Assembly (NCBI RefSeq): GCF_034140825.1
Contig: NC_089043.1
Coordinates: 21,336,001-21,400,000, forward strand
Source: Oryza sativa Japonica Group
Taxonomy: Eukaryota > Streptophyta > Magnoliopsida > Poales > Poaceae
Length of the DNA stretch: 64,000 bases
Direction of reading: 5' to 3'
Below, piece after piece: positions 23,584-35,613 of the stretch. The first letter of the stretch is position 1. The number at the start of each line of letters is the position of its first letter. A program made the position numbers and the translations under genes. The notes below the pieces were generated by a model that saw only the letters and a program-made list of their open reading frames with translations, searched no databases and was not told the DNA's origin.

Positions 23584-25179
23584 GAGGGCACCACGTGTCA
23601 ACTGAAAATCACTGTAGTTATTTTTTTTTCTTTCTACTCCTAGTTGACTCTTTTTCCTGGGCCGTACGATATGCAGACCGAATCGTGGAGCGGTACTGGT
23701 GTCCTATACGAACGACGAGCGAGCACACAACAATAAAGGTAGCCCCTTGAAAACACGTTTAATACAGGGGTTAATCATAAAATTTTAAACCCCAAAAATT
23801 TGAATTCAAATCATGGTTACTGGGTGAACCATCCGTTTCATATACTCGGCAATTTTAACTTTGATCTAGTTTGATCACTTCTATTTTATAAATAAACTGG
23901 AAATATTTAAAAATATATTATATTATTGGAGTATGATATATGATAAATATAAAAATATACACTACACCTTGTTAATTATAATCAAATGATTTAAATATAA
24001 CATTGCTCAAACTAGAGCAAACGCAAGTTAAAATTATCAAATATTATGAAACGGAGAGAGAGTACTTGCTTGCTCGAATAATAGCTATTGTGATTACTCA
24101 ATTTAATTTTCTTTGGGGTTTCACATCATTTGCCCACGACCTTTTATTGCCCAACGCTGAAGGAGAATATGAGTTTAGTTTTTGAAAATTTTAACGGGTT
24201 TTTAAATCTAGGCCTTTCATTTCTTTTTGCCAATAAACTACAATGATAATATCAACTCAAACTCGTAGTAGAATCAAGGGATAATTATTTCTACTAGTGA
24301 TAGAATTTATATCGCTAGTAAAATTACTAGACCATCGTAAGATACAACTAATCCATAGTTAAATATATGACACTATTGATTTTATTTTTTTTTCAATTCT
24401 GAACACTATTTTTCTACTAGAATATATAATATACTAATAAAAATATAATTGGAAAAATATTTATAAAGAAAAATCTATCCATTTGATTTTTAAGTTTTCA
24501 AACTAAATATTTTGAGCTATTAATGGTCAAGTTTTTGACCAAATAAAATTAACTGCAACACATTTAAATATGAAGAGATTATGATTTTGATGTATGATTA
24601 GTCAGGCGGCTCAGGTCTCAGGCGAAGAACTTGGAACTCTGATGGAGACATGAAGCCCAAGGCTTAAAAAAAAAACATACAACTGACCAGAACGGTGTTA
24701 GGACATCACTCAAGTTTGTATTGCAAAAATCATAGTATGATTGTAGCATATATTTTCGCCAGACGATTGTAGCATATATTTTCGGTCTCCGCATGTACTT
24801 AAAATGGTCGCCACAAGAAGTTCAGATACGGACTAATCAGATTTCATACTAACGAATGAATTAATTTAATGTAACCATTTTTCTTTCTGTACTATGACAA
24901 TCAACATGTGTACTAGCCACATTCCCCTGAAGAATGTATACCCACGTCTTCAATGTTCCATCCTAATAAAGAAAAAGGGAGGTGGTGTCTAAGTTCAGTT
25001 TATCGTTCTGCCAATTCCTTCATCAGGTGTATGTATATGTTTCTATCTCTTCTAATTCTTTTCCCACTGCGATTTGCAAAGCTCTGAACTTCAAGGAGAC
25101 GGATACTGTCTGCACAAACGTATGATTATATGAACCCATCTCTTAGTCTGTGAAGCTGTGAAAGCTTGTTAGCATCTCG
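23584..25179. other. AT-rich intergenic region
   Basis: This contains the protease 3' region, AT-rich MITE-like debris at about 23870-24060 and 24230-24480, and a 20-bp direct repeat ('gattgtagcatatattttcg') near 24738-24783. The segment 24900-25179 is probably the 3' untranslated region of the galactosyltransferase read on the minus strand. No gene is seen. Confidence 0.4.
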
Positions 25180-28100
25180 TCAGAATGAAGCGCTCCAAAT
25201 TGCATCATCTCCTTCACTGCATCTCGAGTGCACATACTTCAACCTTTCAACTGGATTGCAGACCCCACTACACTTCCAGTCGAATGATGCAACACAAATA
25301 TTTCCTGCTTGCGCTTTCCATTCGCAGTCTGCAAGTTTCACAAAGCACATATTAGCAATTAGTACCGTAGTGAATTAGTGATATTCAGAAACAGAGCAAC
25401 TGAAGAAAACTGACCTGGTGGTGTTCCACAGCACATGTCTCTGTCGTCAATGTGCTCCACGTCTAAACCGATAAACCATGCGCCAAGTGAAACGTCTTCG
25501 TTTGCATATTTGTGCAATATAGGCCTGGGTTATATGGTGGGACACAAGAGTATCAGTAACAATTCAGTAAAATGAATATTTTGTCTGAAGAATCATGTGC
25601 AGCCATTCTCTAGGCTTACCGGTTGATCGAGATGTATGTGGCAAGGTCCTTTGAGATGGCATATATCTGCCCAGTGGCATGGCGGAAATACTTGTTCCCG
25701 TCTTCGCCAAACTTCCAGAACTCAGGCTCGTGGTATTTCACATTTCTGATAAAAAGATGCAGGGAAAAATGAATATTAGCATCTAGAGATTTCATACGAT
25801 GGAGCTTCCAGAAGTAGTTTTATGTTGTTTCCAGAATATTTACTTGTCAGCAAGAACTGGTCCTGATTTCATGCACCCAATATAAACCCGGGGTTTCAAT
25901 TTATGCCGACCAAGGGTTGTGATCAGCATTCCTGCATCACTCCCATCAGTTAATTACTGAATAACAAATCTCTCATCAAGGTCAAAGGCTAAATAATAAA
26001 GCTTACCAAGGTTGACATGAACATCATCATCCACCTTGACATAGAAATCAGCATCCCATAATGCCACAGCAGTGGAAAAGAATATCTTGGTCTTTGCAGA
26101 TAGCTCGTGATACCCTTCAACATGGTCCTACATACATGTGTGGTTGCAGCAGAATAAACATTAGTATGGACTACAGCCCCAATCACAGTAAAACAGATTT
26201 TGGTTTAACAGAAATAGGTAAAGAATGATGTGCTTCTACTTTTGGTGGATGTCACCATACCAGCCTAAGAAAATCATGATGAGCGGCATCCTCTGCGTCT
26301 ATTTCTTTATCAAGCACATTGTTTGACGTAGCACTGTAATACATAAAAAGTAGTTAGTATTAGTTGATGCATTCGTATTCATTATGCTGAGAAATAAGTA
26401 GTAAAATCCCATGAACCTCTAGCAAGAATTTTGAAATCAATTATGTGCAGTATGAGCTGTTGTATGCACATTTTGCATTTCCTAATAAACAATATAAGTT
26501 TTTAATGGTCCCTGTGAAATTTCAAATCCAGCCATTAGTTCACTGTTTGTTTATGAAGTTACTAGAGCTCAAAGCTACTCAATGAAAAATCTGTCTTTTC
26601 GAGTTTGAGCAAAATGACTAACTACAGTCTAATCTGGGAATCACAAGTCCAGTACTTTTTTTTTCGCCCCTAAAACGGAAAGGTTACTACAGAGATGTCT
26701 AGAAAATCTTTGTTTGTATTACGAATAATGAAACAAACTGCAGATGATGTTACCTATGTCCTATCATAAACCGAATGATGATTCCCTTCTCCTCTTCCAA
26801 TTTCTTGAGTTCCTCACCTGAAAATAGGAGTGGGAGATATGAAATTAGTCTTACAAGCAATGAGTACAGGAGCACAGCAAAATACAAACAATTGTCGCCT
26901 AACAAAATGATTCATTCATCGGAAAGGCTCAAATTTAAAAGAAATTGTGCAGGTGACAAAGGTACAACTGCATTTGTTTTATATTAGAAGGCTTATATGA
27001 TGATAAATATTCCTATTTGACTAGATATCTGCATGATCATTTTCTATATTTCCTTGTTAGCTGCATGATCATTTTCTGAAAGCAGGTTAGGTGCACGATC
27101 GTTCTACTTTGATCAAATGCACAAATCTTCTGCATGGCTTCTAACTATGAATAAGAAATCCAGTAAAGTTAGTAAAGCATGCAAATAGCCATGTCTCATT
27201 GCAGTACTATGTGTTGCATTGAAAAGTATGAACCTTGAGGCATCCAGGTCTGCCGAACAGAATCCCGACGCTTCCTGCTACTGAATGCAGTGTTGATCCC
27301 AATCACTACAAAAGCTTTCTTCCTTTGCTGGCTTATACCATTTCCATTGCCAAGTAGCTCGAGTGTGCTGCGCTTACCTGCCAGCTCCATTTGTAGAGTG
27401 GCAATGGACTTATCTAGATATCTGAACAGAAAACGCTATCCAAATTAGTCTCAATAGAATAATCCAAATCTGCAAATAGGTAAGGAAGAACATTTTTTTC
27501 AGGATGCATGTAACGTACTGTATGGCTTCATGAGTCTTTGTTACTTCGCTCATCACGTCTCTGTCGTCCGTTGGTTTCTGAATTAAAGGTTGTTAGAAAA
27601 GAATTTGAATTAAGTCCTTCTTTCAAAAAAGAGAGAGAATAAGTCAGAAGAGGAGACTCAAGAGAGGAGTTTCATATTCAGATAGCCAACTCTACTCTGC
27701 ATTGCATTCATATAAAACAGCTGGCTTCAACCTTATGTTCTTTCTTTTTTTTCATTTTAAAAAACTTGCCTTTTCCTTTTCTTTTTATTACAAACCAGGT
27801 ACTACCATGTAAAAGAGGTGCAATCAAGGGGTGCCTTGCGAGTGCTTAATTGTTGAAACAGCTGTTTCTGCATGATAATACGGCCAAACTTTTACAGGAA
27901 AAGGTATTATTTTTAATTAAGACACTCATGGATCATGACACTACAAAGTTACAAACAACAATGTCTGAAAAAACAAGATGATCAATTGTTCGATAATGGG
28001 GATATTTCCGGGGATAACAAGATTGCAATATGGTAGGGGAAAAAATCGTCTAGAAAAAACAGAGAGAGGTAGAAGCAAAGGCAAAGACTTATGGTTCATA

Positions 28101-28505
28101 GTCCCATAGGTTAGGTTAGTCAGCCTTACCGGCTTGGCAACAAAATCTTCATCAAGGATCTGCAGCTTCCTGTCCTGCACCCGGCGCTGCGCCGCCAACG
28201 GTTTCTGCCACTCCGGCACCGATCCAAACCTGATCACCGGAAACATCCAAACATCAGTCGCACCAAAGCAGAGCACTCTCTCCCATGTCGCTCGCGCGCA
28301 CGGCCGCATGGCGATAGCAAAACACAAGAAACCTGAAACCCCAACACGGGGGACGGCTGAACTGAACTAATCAAGGCTAGGGGATCGACTCGATCACTCA
28401 CTGGTCGGAGAACAGCATGCCGAGGCCGAAGCTGAACGCGCAGAGGAGTATCCACCTCGGCGGCAGCCTCCTGTCCGCGGCCGCGCCGCCGTTCTTGGGC
28501 TTCAT
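25180..28505 (-). CDS. GT31 beta-1,3-galactosyltransferase
   Basis: Eleven exons on the minus strand (28402-28505, 28130-28229, 27519-27577, 27234-27421, 26754-26817, 26261-26333, 26007-26127, 25844-25931, 25620-25745, 25415-25524, 25180-25328) give 393 residues. The layout is a type II membrane protein: a basic start MKPKNGG, a signal anchor at about 17-34, a stem with the DUF4094 segment and coiled-coil propensity, then the galactosyltransferase domain from about residue 120 ([24 protein letters not shown]). Asp229-231 form the DDD metal- and UDP-sugar-binding motif, and ED-VSLGAW lies at 317-324. It resembles the Arabidopsis B3GALT1-4 group. Likely role: adding beta-1,3-galactose to Golgi glycoproteins such as arabinogalactan proteins; the exact acceptor is not shown by sequence. 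Confidence 0.92.
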
Positions 28506-29460
28506 CCTCTTCTCCCTCGTCTCTCTGTCTCTCTCTCTCCCGTCTGTGTAGGGAGCTCGTCGTCCTATGCCGCTATGCGTTCTGGTATGAGGAGAAAGGA
28601 AGGATTTATGGATGGAAGGTTCGAAGTAACCGAAGCTGCTGTGGAGGGAAACAAAGAAGAGGAGAGACGACTAGTTTAATGGCCTCAGAAAATGCTACGT
28701 TCACACTTCACAATGAAGTGTATGAACAAAGGACGGCTGTTTTTTTTTCCCCTTTCCTTTGTCAATTGGCAGGCGGCGACGGACGATTACTTTGGAAGTT
28801 GGGATAGCGAACTCAAACAATTGCACCGTATGGAGAAGTGAGTTAACGAAATTCCTACTGTGGATAATTCAAGTCAAACATGTTTATTTTTTTATCATTA
28901 ATTTTAGAAATTTCTATAGTTTAAAAACATGTAAATTATATATATGCAAGTATTTTTCGTAATGAATATAAAAATATAAATCTCATGATGTTAAACTCAT
29001 ATGAGTTTGTAATAATTGATGGTCAAGTTTTTATTGTTGGACTTAAGACAAATTTAAAATGACAAGTAATTTGAAGCGAATGTAATAGGTAGTTGGTAAT
29101 TAATGAATTTCCTTTCACATAGTGAAATATGCACTTTTGTAATTCCTTCTAAAACAAAAAATGTGATAGCCAATCACAATTTTCCTTAATTATTATAACT
29201 ATTATGCAAAATCCAACGCCTTGATGGTACGGTTGTATCACAAGATTTAGAGGATGTTAGGTTAGTGATTAATTTTATGACAACTCAATTTGCTATAAGT
29301 TTTGCCGTCGTTCAAAAAAAATTGGTACAAGTGAAACAAGTCACATAAAAGTGTGGTCAATAATGTTTACAAATGTTGTAAAACTTTTGCTAGAAAATAA
29401 AAGTTGGACAAGTTTGGTTTTGGGGTAGCGAGTCATAACTAAGTTTCACTTAGCGACTCT
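28506..29460. other. Galactosyltransferase upstream region
   Basis: 28506-28640 is C/T-rich on the minus strand and fits a 5' untranslated region. The rest to 29460 is AT-rich with no supported gene or recognised element. Confidence 0.4.
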
Positions 29461-29469
29461 TTATAAAAA

Positions 29470-30161
29470 GAGTAAATTGCGTTCACGATACACAAACTTG
29501 TATGGTGGGTGCAAATAGGTACAATAACTTGCAAATTGCTTATTCCGGTAGAATAACTTGGCTAGTTCATACAAAGATGGGCCAAACCAATCCACACAAG
29601 TAAAATTGATGTAATATGATACGTACTAGTGTGTAATTATTGTTACACATCAAAATTTTTTACTGACACATATTATTAGTCGCATGATACTTTCAAGATC
29701 TAGACCAACGAAAAAGCAAAATAATTAAAAATACCTGATTGTTAAAATACACTTTCGATGAAAGTGTCAGAACATGAACATAAAAATTAAAATTTTCTTT
29801 TAGTAGTTAATAGTACATATAAAAATTGTCTTGGTCTTGAATAGATAAATAAACATTAGACGAGTTATATAGATGATCAAATTTTTCCAAAAAATGAAAC
29901 AAATATTGTACCATGGACATGAAAAATAAACTTTTGCACATTTTTATTTGGATTCGAAATAAGATCTCCAAATCACAGTTATATGTATATGCTGTTATGT
30001 CATTAGTGTGCACTAATTTAGAGCAATTTTACTTGTGTGGATCATTTTGGCCCGGTTCACACCAAATAGCCAAGTTATTATATCAAAGTGAGCAATTTGT
30101 AAGTTGTTGTATCTATTTGCACTCACCACACAAGTTTATGTACCGTGAGTGTAATTTACTC
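29470..30161. mobile_element. Mutator-type MITE with perfect 9-bp target duplication
   Basis: TTATAAAAA flanks both ends exactly (29461-29469 and 30162-30170). The ends begin GAGTAAATT and end AATTTACTC. Imperfect inverted repeats of roughly 180 bp run inward (for example 'aacttgtatggtgggtgcaa' against its mirrored counterpart near 30125). The 692-bp body is AT-rich and non-coding. Confidence 0.85.
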
Positions 30162-31336
30162 TTATAAAAAAACAATTTGTATGTTGTCGCTACTAATTTT
30201 TGCACGTTCGCGAAAAAAAATGTTGTCGCTACTAATAAGTCACATGTTGTGAAGATTTTGTACAATTTAATGACAGTTTTTTCTTGGGATAAAACTTATC
30301 ACTACTAACCAGGGTTCACCAAACCGTTTTAAGTGGGGTTACTGTTACCTCACGGTTTAGTGGTTAAAAAACCGTAGCCGTGAGGTATAACGCAGTTTCA
30401 CAAACTGAGAAGATTATCGCACATAATAACCACGTGATAATCATACGGTTTTATAAACCTGCTAGTAGCAGATAGCAGCTCTGTGTGTTACTAGCAGTAC
30501 CAGGTTAACAGCAAAAGCTCCGTGGCTAAAACGAACTGTCGATGGCGGAAGGGCGCACTGGAAACAGGCCAACCCGGGAGTGCGCCCCGCCCACCCCGTC
30601 CGCACTCCGCACCAAGGGATGAATTAGGGGGAGTTCGGCCGTTTTGTCTCCGCGCGCGGGGGTCCCGTATCAGCAGAAGAATATCGCGGCGTTCGATTCG
30701 ATCGATCGATCGCGGTCGCGGTCGGGAGTACGCGGCACGGGGAGAGGTCGTCGAGGCCGTGGAGTCCACGCGAGTCGGACATGTGGCGCGGACGCGGTAG
30801 TCGCCGTGACACGCCCACGCCCCGCCCCCGCCCGCCTTTTTGTTTTTCTGCCTTCTGCGACTGTGCGCACGCCCGACCTGGCTGCGGCTGCCTGCCTGCC
30901 TGTCTCTGTCGAGCGTACGAGCCCTCGAAGGCGTCGCCGCCCCGACCTGGCGGAAGTAGCCGGCGATGCGTTTCTTCCTCGCGAGAGCTAAGGATTTCTC
31001 CTCCCCGCAACGTGCTTGTCGCGGATTCGTCTCTTTGGGACGAAATGCTAATTTGGAACGTAACTCCGCTTCGTCTCAAAATAAAAAATAAACCAATGTA
31101 AAACAGAATATGATATACTCCTTTCATCCTAAAATATAAAGAATTTTATATAGATATGATGCATCGCAGAATCAATCTTTTAAGCTTTAAGTAAAACCTG
31201 GTAAAATAAGAACTATCACGAAGCTATAAATTTAGATGGGTATTATAAAACTATAAATTTAGCATTAAGAAAACTATATTGATTATAACTCAAACACAAT
31301 ACTAATACTAATACTATGAATCTAAACTCAAATATA
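30162..31336. other. Intergenic: hairpin and GC-rich island
   Basis: A perfect 10-bp inverted pair TACCTCACGG/CCGTGAGGTA lies at 30346-30355 and 30378-30387. A GC-rich island spans about 30540-31010 with several overlapping open frames on both strands, none with a known domain. Past 31080 it turns AT-rich. Confidence 0.35.
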
Positions 31337-31706
31337 CTCTCTCTCTCCGTGTGTTTCATATTATAAGACGTTTATTTTTTTTAAATCAAACTTTTTTGAG
31401 TTCATTAAAAGTATAGCAACATTTACAACAATGAATTAATTTTATTAAATTTAGCATTAAATATATTTTAATAATATGTTTGTTTTGTATTACAAATGTT
31501 GCTATGTTTTATACTTCCTCCGTTTCACAATGTAAGTCATTCTAGCATTTCCCATATTCATATTGATGTTAATGAATCTAGATAAATATATATGTCTAGA
31601 TTCATCAACATCGCTATGAATGTGGAAAATGCTAGAAATGACTTACATTGTAAAACGGATGGAGTAGTAACTTATCAAAACATCATATAGTGGGAAACGG
31701 AGGAAG
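31337..31706. mobile_element. Outer Stowaway-like MITE interrupted by a second one
   Basis: The left end begins 'ctctctctctccgtgtgtttcat' and the right end 'gggaaacggaggaag' is its inverted partner. Both are flanked by TA (31335-31336 and 31707-31708). A second Stowaway at 31514-31664 sits inside it. Removing that insert leaves an outer element of about 217 bp. Confidence 0.7.
31514..31664. mobile_element. Stowaway MITE nested in the outer MITE
   Basis: Near-perfect inverted halves read 'cttcctccgtttcacaatg' outward and 'cattgtaaaacggatggag' at the far end, with TA on both flanks (31512-31513 and 31665-31666). The whole 151 bp can fold into one hairpin. A sister copy lies at 63396-63545. Confidence 0.85.
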
Positions 31707-31708
31707 TA

Positions 31709-33115
31709 ATAGTTTTGTGACAATTATATTACTAAATCTATAGTTTATGGTAATTTGTGTTGGGCATATAGTTTCATGGTAAATTCGATGTTAAATCTTT
31801 AACTTTAATTAGTTCTGAAAAAAAATTCTGTAGTTATACAAAATATATTCATTAGGAATCCTCCTACATGCCGCGGCTGTTGGGAGTGAAGTAGTGAACC
31901 ACTGAACCCTAGTCGGCCGGCCACATGCCCACACAAGGTGTCTCCTGCACCATGATTCATTGATTCTTTTGGGGGTTAGCAAGCGACAGTTGTTAGTTTA
32001 TAATAAGCTCAAATGAACGAATTAATGGATGGCGCTCCTAAAAAAAACAACGTGATGTTCCAGTCAAAATCAACCGTTCAGCGAAAGCGACGAAGCTTAA
32101 TCAGGGACCGAAAATGTCACGGAAGAGCGACACATGCGGATATCTGTTTTAACGGAACGGCATCGTGTAAAACTTCACTAGCTTATCAACGACCAAAACG
32201 TCACGGATTAAGCGCTGCTTTGATCGAGACAACACGGTACGGATGGTTCCAGATCAGCTTGCCGTTCACTTCACCCGTTGCTGCGTGGCCGGTCCAGCAA
32301 CCTGGCTGCAGACCATGGCCTCGTGCCGCCGGCAGCTGGGTCCCACTCTGTCTACAAGGCGCCGGATCAATTAGGCCAAGTTTGATGCCTCGAGCAAATC
32401 AGAAAGATATAGTGAGTGATATGCAGATGGAAGCTTTTGGTCAGCTACAAAAAAAAAGGCAGTTTCTTCGCCGGGAAATAAAAGAACAGCAGTTTCGATA
32501 TGTGGTTTTGATGTAGGGAGTATTATCAGCACAAAGTTACTAGTGGATGTTGGAAAAACTGAACCTTTGGAATTGGCGATATTCTCCACTTAACCAGATG
32601 GTAAGCATAGGCATATTATAATAAAGATAGAGATGTAAAGATTAGTACAATCAACTGATGCACTATTGCAATCCCCAAAAGAAACCCACCAAGAAGTTAT
32701 TTTTGGTACTGATTACAAGCACCTTGATAGAATCAGCGGCAGCCGCATCTGCAGTTGGAGTCAATTGAAATTTGTCACGCCCTAGGCGAGGTGGTAATAA
32801 CTTGTTAGGGAGCACCATCCACGGCACTGTGGCAGTTTCTTAGCTCATAGTAATTCAGTTTCAGATCTAACCTCAAGATAGAGCATCAGAAGATTCAGAA
32901 ACCAAAACTTCAGAAGAAAATATGACAAACACGTACCAATGTTAAGGATCATTTCAGAAAGTAATCAGTTATGCACAAATGGACATCCCGTCTTCCCAAC
33001 ACGAAATGAGCATATTTTTTGTACACAAAATCACATTGACACTGGCAGAAAAGATTTCTTCGGAGCATTATCACCACGACCTTTCACCCTCGGAAGTCTT
33101 GCAACATTCTGGCCC
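31709..33115. other. Intergenic region and TMEM50 3' region
   Basis: 31709-32600 holds no supported gene; a 167-codon open frame at 32013-32516 has no family motif. 32600-33115 is probably the minus-strand 3' untranslated region of the TMEM50 homologue. Confidence 0.35.
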
Positions 33116-35034
33116 TTAGTCCTCAGAGTGACACGTCCAATATATCAACCCACTGCAAAAGATGGTGAAACGTCAGGATAAAAACTGACCAAATATATAT
33201 AACACAGGGAGCGAGAGAGGAAGATGATTAATCACAAGTTCACAACGGTATACCTTATCAATACAAGAACACATTGCAGAACACCAGCAACACCAGTCCA
33301 CACAGAAGGGCCTTTGTCTGTCAAGGCATCTTGCACCAACATACCCACTGATCCAGCTAGGCAGACGAAAGAGACAACATACGCCACAAAAAGCCAAAGC
33401 TTCACCCTGCAAATTAAGAACCATTGTAAAGACACAGTACAGCATCAGGAGAAAATATCTCTTCGTTGCAAATTCCATTTGCAAGTATATTTGATTGGTC
33501 TGTTGGTTCTCTAAACGAAGCAAAGAGGCTTAAAATATTGTGGCAGAAAATGTCTATAAAATGTGCTTGATTTGGAGATACAAATTGCTTTTGTGGTGAC
33601 TTGCTGAGGGAAAATTAAATGCAACCACAAAGGCACAAAGTACAACGTTAGCACTTAGCAACTAAAGAGTTATTTTAGTTTAGAGTATACTTCATAAGTT
33701 CAAGATTCTGCACAAATAAATGATCCACAATACTAAAACCCTAAGCTCCATATTGAACATAGATGAGAAAGTCTTCAGCCTTGTGGTACATTTTCTTAGC
33801 ACAAAGGGCTTGGGTGAACCTAGTCTATGCCTAGATACTGAGATTCACTTTGTTCAAAACTTTCTTAGCTTTGTTAATATTTCTTGAAGCAATTTTATCT
33901 AGCTCAAGCACTGAACTTGTCTTCTTGAGAAACATGGTTTGTAGTACGGTTACAATCTGGTACACTATGCAGGGAATATTTTGAGGCAACTTAAATTCCC
34001 CTTCTGTCTCCCATTGCACACAGGATTCTAATTAACCATGCAAAATATAATGTAGCATCCTAACATGGATGTCAGTCATGCATTCACTATGTAGTGGATC
34101 ATAGAAACAAAGTCCAAAGATGATATATTAGTCCAAAATTAAGACAATTTAAACTCAGGAAAGTTAGTGTAATCAATGAGTTCAGTAGAACAAGTGTCTA
34201 TAACTTCATGGAAACATTCAAAAGCAATGTCCACCAAAAGAAAGCATTGTTATGGCTTTTCTGGATGATTTAAACTCTTCAGATTAATCAACATTTTAGT
34301 CAATTCAGGAAGATGGAACTCGATCTAATATGGTTTATACATGGCAGTTAAAATCCAAAAGCAAGAAAACTAGAATAAACAAAATGAAGGGTAGATTGGA
34401 ATCATCCTAGCTGAACTACATCATAGGGAATTGGAGATGTCGGTGGGCATTTGCCTAAATGCATATCTGCTCAGCATGAAGTTTAATGTCTCCATTCATC
34501 CACAAACAACTTGTTATCTCAGAAACAATCAACTCACCATAACATTTCTTTCTTAAATAGTACATTGCAGATAACGTGACCATGACACTACGCTGTTCAC
34601 TCCGCAAAATAACATCTAAAGGTTCCAATTCGAATATCCAGACTTCACTAGCCTATACGCAATTCAATCAATTAGGTCCTAATCAAACAATAACCTCACC
34701 TCCACTCGGAATCGTCCCCGTAGGGCGAGTAATAGTCGTATCCGATCTCATCCTTGTTCACGGCGTTGAACATGAGCGCGGCCAGCGACGCGAATATCCC
34801 TGCAAAATTGACACCCATCACCTCCCATCCCAAGGCCGTACAGGGAAGACAACTTCACCGAATCGAAGCGAGGGGATCTGGCCGTTCCGGGTCCTCACCG
34901 GGTAGGTAGTGGAGGAAGGAGACCTGGACGGAGCTGCAGACGACGGCGTCGACCCAGAACCACCACCCGGCGCCGAAGACCGCACCGGCGACTCCCGGCC
35001 CGATGATCCCCCAAAGCAGCGCAAGATTCTCCAT
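33116..35034 (-). CDS. TMEM50-family membrane protein
   Basis: Four exons on the minus strand (34899-35034, 34700-34799, 33254-33406, 33116-33152) give 141 residues, the usual size for plant members. Four hydrophobic segments are visible at about residues 6-33, 41-58, 79-103 and 114-135. Conserved blocks: GWWFWVDAVV, FNAVNKDEI, the SPYGDD loop, RVKLWLF and VLISGLIYWT. The family is small, multi-pass and located in the endomembrane system; its molecular function is poorly defined, so none is assigned. Intron 2 is long (about 1.3 kb) and holds no recognised insertion. Confidence 0.9.
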
Positions 35035-35364
35035 GGCGGCGACCTCTCCTCCACCACCAACTCCCTCCTCGTCGACGAAGCAATCCCCTCGGCTTCCTTG
35101 TCGCCTTTTTCTCCGATTTTTTTTTGGGGTGTCTTCTCTCGATTTCTCGAGTCGAGACGACGCAAGAGATGCTTCTGGGCCGAGAGGGAAAAGAAAAGGA
35201 TTAAAAGTCTATCGAGCATCCCCAGTATCTTACTAATCATCACCCTCAACCGTAAAATCGGGTATAATATCTCCCTTCTCTAGAAACCATACAAATCAAT
35301 TTATCTACTACTCCCTCCGACTCATAATGTAAGAGATTTTGAAGAAATGTGACGGATGGAGTAG
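35035..35364. other. TMEM50 upstream region with MITE remnants
   Basis: 35035-35210 fits the 5' untranslated region of the minus-strand gene. 35230-35300 resembles part of a Mutator-like terminal repeat ('ccctcaaccgtaaaatcggg'). 35312-35362 is a 50-bp Stowaway-like remnant with inverted ends 'ctccctccgactcataatg' and 'gacggatggag'. Confidence 0.4.
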
Positions 35365-35367
35365 TAA

Positions 35368-35610
35368 GAGCAAGTTTAATAATACAGCCAACTACTAGCT
35401 CCAAATCATCTATAGTCGATGTAATAATCAATTCATACAATAGTTGCTCACTATATTATTAATATCTGGTCTCACATGTCATATATACATCACGTCTTGG
35501 AGTCCGTGTTTTCTCTCTCTTCCTTTATCTTTTTAAAATATGTTTATAACTGGCTTATAGCCTGCTAAATATGTTTATAACTGGCTTATAGCCTGCTATT
35601 GTACATGTTC
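35368..35610. mobile_element. Tourist-like MITE
   Basis: TAA flanks both ends (35365-35367 and 35611-35613). The left end GAGCAAGTTTAATAATACAGCC pairs with the right end GGCTTATAGCCTGCT...GTACATGTTC in the usual inverted way. A 31-bp tandem duplication ('tgtttataactggcttatag') lies near the right end. It is the same family as 46374-46605. Confidence 0.75.
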
Positions 35611-35613
35611 TAA

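Noticed and set aside
22216-23750. 461- and 497-codon frames over aspartic protease 2
   Set aside because: Same cause; both lack DTG/DSG motifs and are rich in Arg, His and Ala.
27372-27377. Possible splice donor gtaagc inside galactosyltransferase exon 4
   Set aside because: Reading through keeps the conserved [24 protein letters not shown] block in frame, so the exon ends at 27234.
32013-32516. 167-codon open frame
   Set aside because: No family motif, intergenic composition and no splice or promoter context.
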